From positions 1 through 48,213 of the forward strand of contig QHYS01000071.1 of the NCBI GenBank assembly GCA_003223325.1: DNA of 48,213 bases, written 5' to 3'. The stretch is from Acidobacteriota bacterium. Lineage in GTDB: Bacteria; Acidobacteriota; Terriglobia; Acidiferrales; UBA7541. The position numbers were made by a program, and so were the translations under genes. The notes under the pieces are model-generated. The model ran no database searches and was not told the DNA's origin. It worked only from the letters and a program-made list of their open reading frames with translations. This document shows positions 41,677 to 48,213 of this stretch, one piece after another. The first letter of the stretch is position 1, and each line of letters starts with the position of its first letter.

Positions 41677-43590
41677 ATGCGAAGGCACATCGCACCAGGC
41701 GCCCTCGTTACATTCTTCCTAGCTGCGGCCGCAATCGCAGCTCCGACCGAAAAGTGGGTCGAGGTGCGCAGCCCGAATTTCATTGTGGTCTGCAATGCTG
41801 GCGAAGGACAAGCGCGCAAGATCGCCCTCCAGTTCGAGCAGATTCGCTCGCTGTTTCGTAGTTCCCTTTTCTACGCGAAAACCAACTCCTCACCAGTCAT
41901 CACCATCATGGCTGTCAAGGACGAGGATTCGCTGCGCGAGCTGCTGCCGGAGTATTGGGCGGAAAAGGGGCGCACGCACCCGGCCGGCGTTTTCCTCGGC
42001 GCTGGCTACGATCAATTCCAGGTGGCTCTCAATGTAAGCGCGCACGGCGATAACCCCTACGAGGGCCTGTATCACGAGTACTACCATTCGGTGACCGTTC
42101 CCTATTTCCCGGGCCTGCCGGTGTGGGTCGCCGAAGGCATGGCCGATTTTTACGGTAATTCCGTCATCGGTGACAAGACCGCGAATCTGGGGATGCCCAA
42201 CGCCGGTCTCATCGAGGAACTTCGTCGCGGGCCGTTTATCCCTCTTCCCGTTTTGTTCAAAGTGGACCACAATTCGCCCTACTATAACGAGCAGAACAAG
42301 GTCTCCATTTTTTATGCTGAATCCTGGGCTGTAATACACTATCTCATGCTCGGCGATCGCAGCGCTCACAACCCTTCGTTTGGGGTCTACTTGAGCGCGT
42401 TGAACCAGGGCGCCAGTCAGGACGACGCTGCCACAAAGGCCTTTGGCAATCTCCGCAAGTTACAAGAGAATTTGGACGCTTACATCGGCCGCTTTACGTT
42501 TCCCGCGGTCGAAGTCCCCGCACCTGCAAAAGTTCCCGAAAGCAGTCTCAGCACGCGCGCGCTTTCACGTGCGGAAGCCGACGCCTACTCCGGTGGCTTC
42601 CTCGCGCTTCATCGCCAGTATGAGCAATCCGAGTCGCTTCTAAAGGAGGCTGCGCAGATCGATCCCAAGCTCGCGCTCGCCCAGAAAAACCTGGCATTCC
42701 TGCACATCTCCCGCGACGAACGTGCTGAGCCGCTCGCCTCCCTCTCCGCGGCCATTGCCCTCGATTCGCAGGATGCCACCACGCGCTATCTTCGAGCACA
42801 GTTGACTTTCGATGATGTATCTCACAGCCACACGCAGATCGAGGAAGATTTGCGGCAAGCTGTAGGACTAAAGGCAGACTTCGCCGCAGCAAACGGCCTG
42901 CTCGGGGTATATCTCTCGACCAACAATGAAAAACTGCCGGAGGCGCTTACTTTCGCGGAGAAGGCCGTCTCACTGGAGCCGGGAAACACCTATTTCCAAA
43001 TCGGCCTGCTTCAAGTGCTGGCTCTCCTACGCCGCTATGACGATGCCGAAACTCTGGCCCGCCGCATTCGCGCAAACACCACAGATGATGGCCTTCGTTC
43101 GGAGGTCGATCGGATTCTGACCTACGTTACCCAGGCTCGCGACTACGACGCACGCGAGCGCCAGAGCAAGGAGGCGGCGGCCGCGCGCGCCAATGCACTG
43201 GCCGCAACCGCACAAGCCGACCAGGCCACCGTGCGGCCCGACGAGGCCCCCGCCGAAAGAGTCTCAGAGCCAGCTGGTCCGGCGGACCATGGCGAAGCGC
43301 CGCTCCTTAAGCGACGCGGGCAGCCGAACGAGTTGATCGGTGTTGTAGTCCAGGTGAGTTGCAATGGAAACGAGATGGAGGTCACCGCTAAAGTCGCCGA
43401 AAGGCCGGCGCCGCTCGTCTTTCACGCCAAGGATCGTACTCGCATCGGCTATACGAGCAACGTTCCCGCCATGCACAAGGATATAGAGCCCTGCAGCGAA
43501 TTACAGGGACACACCGCGAGACTCCGCTTTACTCGCTCCGAAACTAAATGGCTCGATGGCGAGCTTGTGCACGTCGAAGTCGAAAAGTGA
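41677..43590 (+). CDS. Secreted TPR protein with HExxH metallopeptidase-like domain
   Basis: A 637-residue exported protein starting behind AGGAGG, with a signal peptide at 1-22. Residues about 25-270 form a domain with HEYYH at 133-137 and a downstream Glu153 in VAEGMADFYG, the spacing of a gluzincin zinc site, as in DUF1570-like proteins. Residues about 290-500 are TPR-like helix pairs (LLKEAAQIDPKLALAQKNLAFLHI, FAEKAVSLEPGNTYFQIGLLQVL). After a Glu/Ala-rich linker a small beta domain (LIGVVVQVSCNGNEMEVTAKV) ends the protein; I have seen this C-terminal domain in other acidobacterial TPR proteins. Peptidase activity is an inference from the motif. Confidence 0.82.
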   Translation: MRRHIAPGALVTFFLAAAAIAAPTEKWVEVRSPNFIVVCNAGEGQARKIALQFEQIRSLFRSSLFYAKTNSSPVITIMAVKDEDSLRELLPEYWAEKGRTHPAGVFLGAGYDQFQVALNVSAHGDNPYEGLYHEYYHSVTVPYFPGLPVWVAEGMADFYGNSVIGDKTANLGMPNAGLIEELRRGPFIPLPVLFKVDHNSPYYNEQNKVSIFYAESWAVIHYLMLGDRSAHNPSFGVYLSALNQGASQDDAATKAFGNLRKLQENLDAYIGRFTFPAVEVPAPAKVPESSLSTRALSRAEADAYSGGFLALHRQYEQSESLLKEAAQIDPKLALAQKNLAFLHISRDERAEPLASLSAAIALDSQDATTRYLRAQLTFDDVSHSHTQIEEDLRQAVGLKADFAAANGLLGVYLSTNNEKLPEALTFAEKAVSLEPGNTYFQIGLLQVLALLRRYDDAETLARRIRANTTDDGLRSEVDRILTYVTQARDYDARERQSKEAAAARANALAATAQADQATVRPDEAPAERVSEPAGPADHGEAPLLKRRGQPNELIGVVVQVSCNGNEMEVTAKVAERPAPLVFHAKDRTRIGYTSNVPAMHKDIEPCSELQGHTARLRFTRSETKWLDGELVHVEVEK

Positions 43591-43630
43591 CCCCCGCCCT
43601 CGCGCCATGGCGCTGGACTCTCTCAGATGC

Positions 43631-44620
43631 TTATTGTTTGCCTAGGGGCGGAGGCGGAGCGCAATTGGCCACGCATTTCACCGCCTGCATTTCGATTTCG
43701 GCCTTCTTATGAGGAACGTTCGAGGTGGATTCTGGGACCGCGATCAGCGACTGTGGCCCATCCTCGGCATTGAAGGTACATTGGAACTGCAACGATTGCA
43801 CCCCCCGCTGCTGGCAAGTGTTTTTCTCCAGTGCGGACTCCAACGCACCGGGCTGCGCATGCAATTGATCGGCGATTTGCGAAGGCAGCATGGCAATAGC
43901 CATGGGAACGGGCGACTTGATTCTGATGCTCACGTGCGTGCCATCGTGGTCGGGTACAAAACCCCCGTAAACCTTCAGGAATGATGTAAGGTCATATTTC
44001 TCTCTGACCTGCTCGATCCATTGATATTCCGGCTGGATGCAGTTTTCCACGCAATCCCAGCGGTAGTACTGGATGTGAACGTCGTTCGGAGCGACGAAAT
44101 GACGAGGGGCTGAATCCCGGCTCTTCATTATCGTCGCGATCCCAAGACCTACGGCGCGTTCGACCTTATTACTCGGGTCAACGATCCCAGTAGTGGGGTT
44201 CAGGACAGCGCCCAAGCCCGTAAAAACGGCACGATCGGGGCTGCCCCGTTCGTCCTGAATGACCAGCGTCATGGCTTGCGGGGGAAGTTCACACACGTAG
44301 GTGGTTTCCACCACGTGCTCTCGCAAGCAGGTTTGTGTCAGCCTCCCGATCTCCTCGGGATGCTGCAATGCTTCGCTCCACTGTGCCGCGTCGGCCATGA
44401 ATATCGTGACGGGCTGCTGCGCCTTGATATCCACGTGCATGTTGCCGCCATTGGAACCGGGATGGTAAGTACGGCCAGAATGGTAGTTCGCCGGGTCCAG
44501 TCGCACACTCTCGTCATTGGCCGGCAGCCAATTGAACACCCTTTGCTGGCCAAAGGAGGGTGAGGAGACCGCGCAAATCGTTGAAAACGCCAAAATGGCC
44601 CATATTTTAGGTGTTTTCAT
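43631..44620 (-). CDS. Secreted hypothetical protein, cysteine-containing
   Basis: A 329-residue protein with a signal peptide (residues 1-24, ending PSFGQ). The mature part is rich in beta-strand-like segments and has paired cysteines (CLREHVVETTYVC, CVENC, CQQRGVQSLQFQC, CVANC), which suggests disulfides in the periplasm or outside the cell. I recognise no family. The end APPPPLGKQ is Pro-rich. It is convergent with the TPR gene and about 440 bases from the Rieske gene, which is divergent. Confidence 0.65.
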   Translation of the reverse strand: MKTPKIWAILAFSTICAVSSPSFGQQRVFNWLPANDESVRLDPANYHSGRTYHPGSNGGNMHVDIKAQQPVTIFMADAAQWSEALQHPEEIGRLTQTCLREHVVETTYVCELPPQAMTLVIQDERGSPDRAVFTGLGAVLNPTTGIVDPSNKVERAVGLGIATIMKSRDSAPRHFVAPNDVHIQYYRWDCVENCIQPEYQWIEQVREKYDLTSFLKVYGGFVPDHDGTHVSIRIKSPVPMAIAMLPSQIADQLHAQPGALESALEKNTCQQRGVQSLQFQCTFNAEDGPQSLIAVPESTSNVPHKKAEIEMQAVKCVANCAPPPPLGKQ

Positions 44621-45057
44621 AGTACTTCAATTTTGAGTGCCCCAAACCCTCGGCTGCAAGGCTCCCGCTCAGATGCGTTGCCATCAGCTAACGTGGCTAA
44701 CTAGGCACGGGAGCGCTAGCGCTCACGACCTGTAACTGTGAGGAAATCGGGGAGATTCGGCACAAATCTCTAGGTGGCTTTTGGGGTTCAGGGAAACTGC
44801 AGCCATAGCGGAGGCTTGAACCTAGCAGGTTTCGAAAGCGTGGGATCGACCTATTGCCTGGCCGGCTATGCGGCCGTGTGCGTGTGGGTAGCTACCGGGA
44901 GTTCGGGAATGAACTCCATCACAAAAACGTGGAGCGCGAATGGAGTTCGGGAGGCGGCCGTGCAAGTTTGACATAGGTTCCGCTGCGGCGTAGCATCCCG
45001 CCAGCTAATTCGATGAATTTAGTTAGTGTTGCCGTTGACGGCGCGGAAGGACTGTGA
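44621..45057. other. Intergenic region with palindrome and inverted repeats
   Basis: No convincing gene. Structured sequence includes a perfect 14-bp palindrome GAGCGCTAGCGCTC (44711-44724), a hairpin GGAGTTC/GAACTCC (44898-44904 and 44911-44917) with a 6-base loop, and a second GGAGTTCGGGA copy at 44942-44952. GGAAGGA at 45046-45052 is the ribosome-binding site of the Rieske gene. Any promoter for the Rieske-PQQ operon should lie here. Confidence 0.45.
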
Positions 45058-45630
45058 TTGGGTTCATGCGGTGAAGGCGCGGGACGGCGGGCGATCTTGA
45101 AGGCCGCTATCGCCTTGGGAATTCACCTGAGTCTCGCCCAGAAATCGTCGGGCCAGGAGAACGGTGCCTCCCAACGACCGAAAGAAGGCGATCTATTGGT
45201 CAAGGTCGGTGATGCAACGGTCACACCACTAGCGCCCGCCGATATTCCAGTGGGAGGCAAGCAGACAATGGCCTGGCCCATGGACCCGACGGACAAAACC
45301 GTGCGCAACGGTTCCCGCCTCAATCGCGTGCTGCTCTTGCGGCTTGATCCGGAGAAACTCAGCCCGGAGACAAAGTCGCGCGCCGCGGATGGCGTCGTGG
45401 CCTACACCGCCATCTGCACCCACACCGGCTGCGAGGTCACCGAGTGGTTGGCGGATGAGCAACTCCTGGCTTGTCCCTGTCACGACTCGAGATTCGAACC
45501 CAAAGATGCCGCCCGGGTGGTCGACGGCCCCGCGCCCCGCAATTTGCCGGCGCTGCCGCTGAAAATTATGGATGGCACGCTGGTCGTTGCGAAGCCGTTT
45601 ACGGCGCCAGTCGCCTTCGAGGTGCAATAA
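45058..45630 (+). CDS. Rieske [2Fe-2S] protein with Tat-like signal
   Basis: A 190-residue protein beginning at TTG behind GGAAGGA. GRRAILKAAIALGIHLSLA forms a twin-arginine-type signal or membrane anchor, the usual route for Rieske proteins. The cluster motifs are box I CTHTGC (Cys120, His122, Cys125) and box II CPCHDSRF (Cys139, Cys141, His142); the usual Gly after CPCH is Asp, and a clear C-terminal GPAPRNL follows. Rieske proteins pass electrons in cytochrome bc1-type complexes, but no cytochrome b gene is present. The partner is more likely the quinoprotein dehydrogenase 24 bases downstream, giving a periplasmic electron path; this is inferred from gene order. Confidence 0.88.
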   Translation: MGSCGEGAGRRAILKAAIALGIHLSLAQKSSGQENGASQRPKEGDLLVKVGDATVTPLAPADIPVGGKQTMAWPMDPTDKTVRNGSRLNRVLLLRLDPEKLSPETKSRAADGVVAYTAICTHTGCEVTEWLADEQLLACPCHDSRFEPKDAARVVDGPAPRNLPALPLKIMDGTLVVAKPFTAPVAFEVQ

Positions 45631-45654
45631 AGTCTCTTCGCCAACCGAAGAAAT

Positions 45655-47472
45655 ATGAAAAGCAGCTACAGGATTCTCGGTACTGTTGCGCTGGCTGGGG
45701 CGCTCCCCTTGTTTTTCACTGGGCTTTTTACGGGGCCGTTTACAGCGGCGTTTAGGGGAGCAGCGCAGGCGGCGCAAACGCCGGCTGCACAAACGCCGGC
45801 GGCCCAGCCGCCCGTCCCGGTTCCAGCCGTACTGCAGAATTACAGGCCGGTGACAGCTGCGCGCCTGATAAACCCGGAAGACGGTGACTGGTTGATGGTC
45901 CGGCGCACCTACAACGGCTGGGGGTACAGTCCGCTCTTTCAAATCACGACAGGGAATGTCCGGCAGCTGCAGCCTGTTTGGGTGTTGGCTACAGGCGTTA
46001 ACAACGGTCATGAGGCGGTGCCGATCGTGAACGACGGCGTCATGTTTGTGGCCACGCCCGGCAACCAGGTGATCGCAGTTGACGTCAGGACCGGCACGAT
46101 TCTCTGGCGCTACCGAAAGCAATTGCCTGATGACGTTGTCTTACTCCATCCTACGAGCCGCGGCGTGGCCCTTTATGGTGACAAGGTCTTTTTCGCCTCG
46201 GGCAATGCGGTTCTAGTTGCAATCGACGTGAAGACCGGCAAAGAAATCTGGTCCACCAAAGTTGCCGAGAACCAGAATGGATACTACATGTCGCTCGCGC
46301 CGCTGGTTGCCAACGGGAAAGTGATGGTGGGCGCGTCGGGCGGCGAACTAGGAATCCGCGGCTTCGTCGCGGCTTTCGACCCGAACACCGGAAAGGAATT
46401 GTGGAGGGTTTATACGGTGCCCGCTCCGGGAGAGCCCGGCAGCGAGACTTGGCCTCAAGGCGACCAATGGAAGACCGGTGGCGGGCCGGTTTGGGTGACC
46501 GGGAACTATGACCCGGAAACGAACCTGGCGTTCTGGGGAACTGGCAACGGTGGCCCGTGGATGGGCGATCAGCGCCCGGGCGACAATCTCTTCGTCGCCT
46601 CGACCCTCGCGATCGATGTCGCTACCGGTAAGATCAAAGGCTACCACCAGTACAATCCGAACGAATCGTGGGACTGGGACGAAGTCTCGCCTCCGCTCCT
46701 CGTCGACTACAAGCGCGGTGGAAGAACGATCACCGGCTTGATTGACGTGGCCCGCGACGGCTATCTCTGGTTCCTCGAGCGCACCGCTGGCGCGATCAAC
46801 TTCGTCGAGGGCGAGCCGTACGTAAAGCAAAACGTCTTCAAGAGCGTGGATCCGCAGACGGGGCGGCCGGACGTTGATCCCGACCATAAGCCCGGGACCG
46901 GCAAAAAAGTAGAATTTTGCCCCTCGCATTGGGGAGGCAAAAATTGGCCGCCGGTCGCTTTCAGCCCGAGGACGCGCATGCTTTACATCCCGGCGAACGA
47001 AAATCTTTGCGCGACATTCACCGCTACAGAGGTCGAATATTCGCCCGGCGCCCCATTCATGGGCACGACGAGTACGCTTGAGATGGCTCCGGGCGCCGAT
47101 CACATCGGCGAAGTACAGGCTTGGGATGTGGACACCGGCAAGCGCGTCTGGACTCACACCTATGCGAAGTCACCGAACTGGGGGCCGCTGCTGACCACCG
47201 CGGGCGGACTAGTGTTCAGCGGCGGGACCAACGACCGAATGTTTCATGCCTTCGACGCGGCGACGGGCCAGATTTTGTGGGAATTTCCCACCAACTCCGG
47301 CGTCATCGGACAGCCTTCCTCATTCCTGGTCGATGGCAAACAATATATCGCGGTGCAGTCGGGCTGGGGTATCGACTCGCGCGCGATGGAGGCGCGGCTG
47401 AACACGCTGTTTCCAGGTGAATATCCGGAGGTTCCAGAAGGCGGAGCAATCTGGGTATTTGCCGTGAAGTGA
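45655..47472 (+). CDS. PQQ-dependent alcohol dehydrogenase-type quinoprotein
   Basis: A 605-residue exported beta-propeller enzyme. After a signal segment and an Ala/Gln/Pro linker (about 35-58) come repeated tryptophan-docking motifs (VDVRTGTILWRYR, IDVKTGKEIWSTK, FDPNTGKELWRVY, DVDTGKRVWTHTY, DAATGQILWEFP). Active-site residues are Glu231 (GGELGIRG), Asn298 (WGTGNGGPW) and Asp340 (SWDWDEV). Asp342 two residues later forms the Asp-x-Asp motif linked to lanthanide-using enzymes such as XoxF and PedH. The vicinal Cys-Cys of methanol dehydrogenases is replaced by Leu163-Leu164 in VVLLHPTSRG. It probably oxidises an alcohol or sugar in the periplasm; the substrate is unknown. It is in an operon with the Rieske gene; no haem domain is attached. 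Confidence 0.88.
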   Translation: MKSSYRILGTVALAGALPLFFTGLFTGPFTAAFRGAAQAAQTPAAQTPAAQPPVPVPAVLQNYRPVTAARLINPEDGDWLMVRRTYNGWGYSPLFQITTGNVRQLQPVWVLATGVNNGHEAVPIVNDGVMFVATPGNQVIAVDVRTGTILWRYRKQLPDDVVLLHPTSRGVALYGDKVFFASGNAVLVAIDVKTGKEIWSTKVAENQNGYYMSLAPLVANGKVMVGASGGELGIRGFVAAFDPNTGKELWRVYTVPAPGEPGSETWPQGDQWKTGGGPVWVTGNYDPETNLAFWGTGNGGPWMGDQRPGDNLFVASTLAIDVATGKIKGYHQYNPNESWDWDEVSPPLLVDYKRGGRTITGLIDVARDGYLWFLERTAGAINFVEGEPYVKQNVFKSVDPQTGRPDVDPDHKPGTGKKVEFCPSHWGGKNWPPVAFSPRTRMLYIPANENLCATFTATEVEYSPGAPFMGTTSTLEMAPGADHIGEVQAWDVDTGKRVWTHTYAKSPNWGPLLTTAGGLVFSGGTNDRMFHAFDAATGQILWEFPTNSGVIGQPSSFLVDGKQYIAVQSGWGIDSRAMEARLNTLFPGEYPEVPEGGAIWVFAVK

Positions 47473-47525
47473 TCAGCGGCGTTTACCTCCACTCGCCGAG
47501 TGAATAGCCAACGGAGGTCATTAGC

Positions 47526-48213
47526 ATGAAGCGCTTCGTTCCTGCAGTCATTTTCGGATCGGCTCTGCTGGCGGTCGCCACAGCCGGGTTGCTACGCACT
47601 CGAGTTGCCGCGCAAGCCAAGCCGGAGTCCGCGCAGCCCGCGGCCATCACCATCGAGCAAGTCAATCGCTGGGAGACCGAACTCTCGAACTGGGGCCGCT
47701 GGGGCAAAGACGATGAACGCGGCGCGCTGAACCTCATCACGCCGCAAAAGGAAGTGCAGGCGGCCGGTCTGGTGAAGGATGGCGTAACCGTATCGCTCGC
47801 GCACTTCGCGGATTTGCAGAAAGCCGCCGACAATTTCAACTTCGGTCCGACCAAGCACAAAATGTTTCACAATCCGGAAACCGGCAAGATCGGCGGCGCC
47901 TTGGACATTATCAGCTTTGGCATTCATGACGGCACCAACTCGCATCTTGATGCCTTGTGTCACTACCGCCTGGACCGTGACGGCAGGCTCCTGGTATTCA
48001 ACGGCCATCCCCAGGACTTGGACGAGAGCGGTTGCAAGGCCAATGCCATTGATCGAATGGGCCCCGGCATCTTCACGCGCGGAATCCTCGTGGATCTCCC
48101 TCTGCTCAAGGGTGTGCTCTATCTCGAACCGGGCACTCCGATCTATGTGTCTGATCTGGAAGCGTGGGAAAAATTCGCCGGCGTCAAAATCGGAAGCGGT
48201 GATGTACTGCTGG
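47526..48213 (+). CDS. Secreted cyclase-family protein (3' end outside window)
   Basis: The frame from ATG 47526, preceded by GGAGG, is open to the window edge (229 codons). Residues 1-30 are a signal peptide. The sequence has ELSNWGRWGKDDERGALNLIT, typical of the exported branch of the cyclase family (PF04199), and the metal motif HDGTNSHLDALCH, a variant of HxGTHxDxPxH seen in kynurenine formamidases and isatin hydrolases. It is probably a metal-dependent hydrolase of an amide or lactam; the substrate is not known. It follows the PQQ dehydrogenase by about 50 bases and may belong to the same operon. Confidence 0.82.
   Translation, partial: MKRFVPAVIFGSALLAVATAGLLRTRVAAQAKPESAQPAAITIEQVNRWETELSNWGRWGKDDERGALNLITPQKEVQAAGLVKDGVTVSLAHFADLQKAADNFNFGPTKHKMFHNPETGKIGGALDIISFGIHDGTNSHLDALCHYRLDRDGRLLVFNGHPQDLDESGCKANAIDRMGPGIFTRGILVDLPLLKGVLYLEPGTPIYVSDLEAWEKFAGVKIGSGDVLL

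Noticed and set aside
1-48213. CRISPR arrays, phage genes, toxin-antitoxin pairs, defence islands, tRNA or rRNA genes
   Set aside because: I looked for regular repeats, known motifs and RNA signatures on both strands and found none that hold up.

Overview
The window looks like chromosome of an uncultured or poorly characterised member of the Acidobacteriota. I infer this from family content, not from a marker gene. It holds a reaction-centre-type c-type cytochrome in a non-phototroph setting, several Tat-exported enzymes, two DUF6152-type secreted proteins, a DUF6599-type protein, a CocE/NonD hydrolase, and a dispersed intergenic hairpin element with a TCATTCTGAG-like arm and a GAAGAATCTCT core that I associate with this phylum. 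The DNA is GC-rich. No rRNA, tRNA, CRISPR array, prophage or insertion sequence was found.

Layout. 1-8.6 kb: exported enzymes, namely a DUF6152 protein (cut by the window edge), an MBL-fold hydrolase, a Tat-exported thiamine-diphosphate enzyme, a di-haem cytochrome, a frame-broken Tat-exported oxalate decarboxylase and an amidohydrolase. 8.6-13.2 kb: a degenerate stretch, a two-gene operon of an Asp-box propeller protein and a MoaD/ThiS-like ubiquitin-fold protein, and a frame-broken CocE/NonD hydrolase. 13.3-24.8 kb: more conserved functions, namely aquaporin, pilT, recX, alaS, a lytic transglycosylase overlapping a TPR-AMIN-amidase gene, a DUF6599 protein, a candidate small RNA with its own promoter and terminator, and a membrane HD-GYP-like protein. 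25.0-37.5 kb: a frame-broken Hsp20, an SDR divergent from an acyl-CoA ligase, a decayed MarR gene with its palindrome, a CrtI/PYROXD2-like oxidoreductase, an M28 peptidase, a GT2 glycosyltransferase with a frame-broken methyltransferase, ku, a YtxH protein, a broken PilZ gene, a type IV pilin and a porin remnant. 37.5-48.2 kb: a DHA2 efflux pump, the second DUF6152 protein with a companion secreted protein, a secreted esterase-like protein, a TPR metallopeptidase-like protein, then a Rieske protein, a PQQ dehydrogenase and a cyclase-family protein that runs off the end.

The most unusual property is that at least seven genes are broken. In most of them both halves still match one protein family, but an internal segment is missing and the frame changes at the join: oxalate decarboxylase, CocE, Hsp20, MarR, the methyltransferase and PilZ. 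The porin has lost its N-terminal part and carries a perfect 13-bp tandem duplication. This is either active gene decay by small deletions or a systematic assembly artefact; raw reads would decide. Other leads are the propeller/ubiquitin-like pair, the 23.6-kb small RNA, a PQQ dehydrogenase that has the Asp-x-Asp motif of lanthanide enzymes but lacks the vicinal disulfide, and the terminal-inverted-repeat element family.
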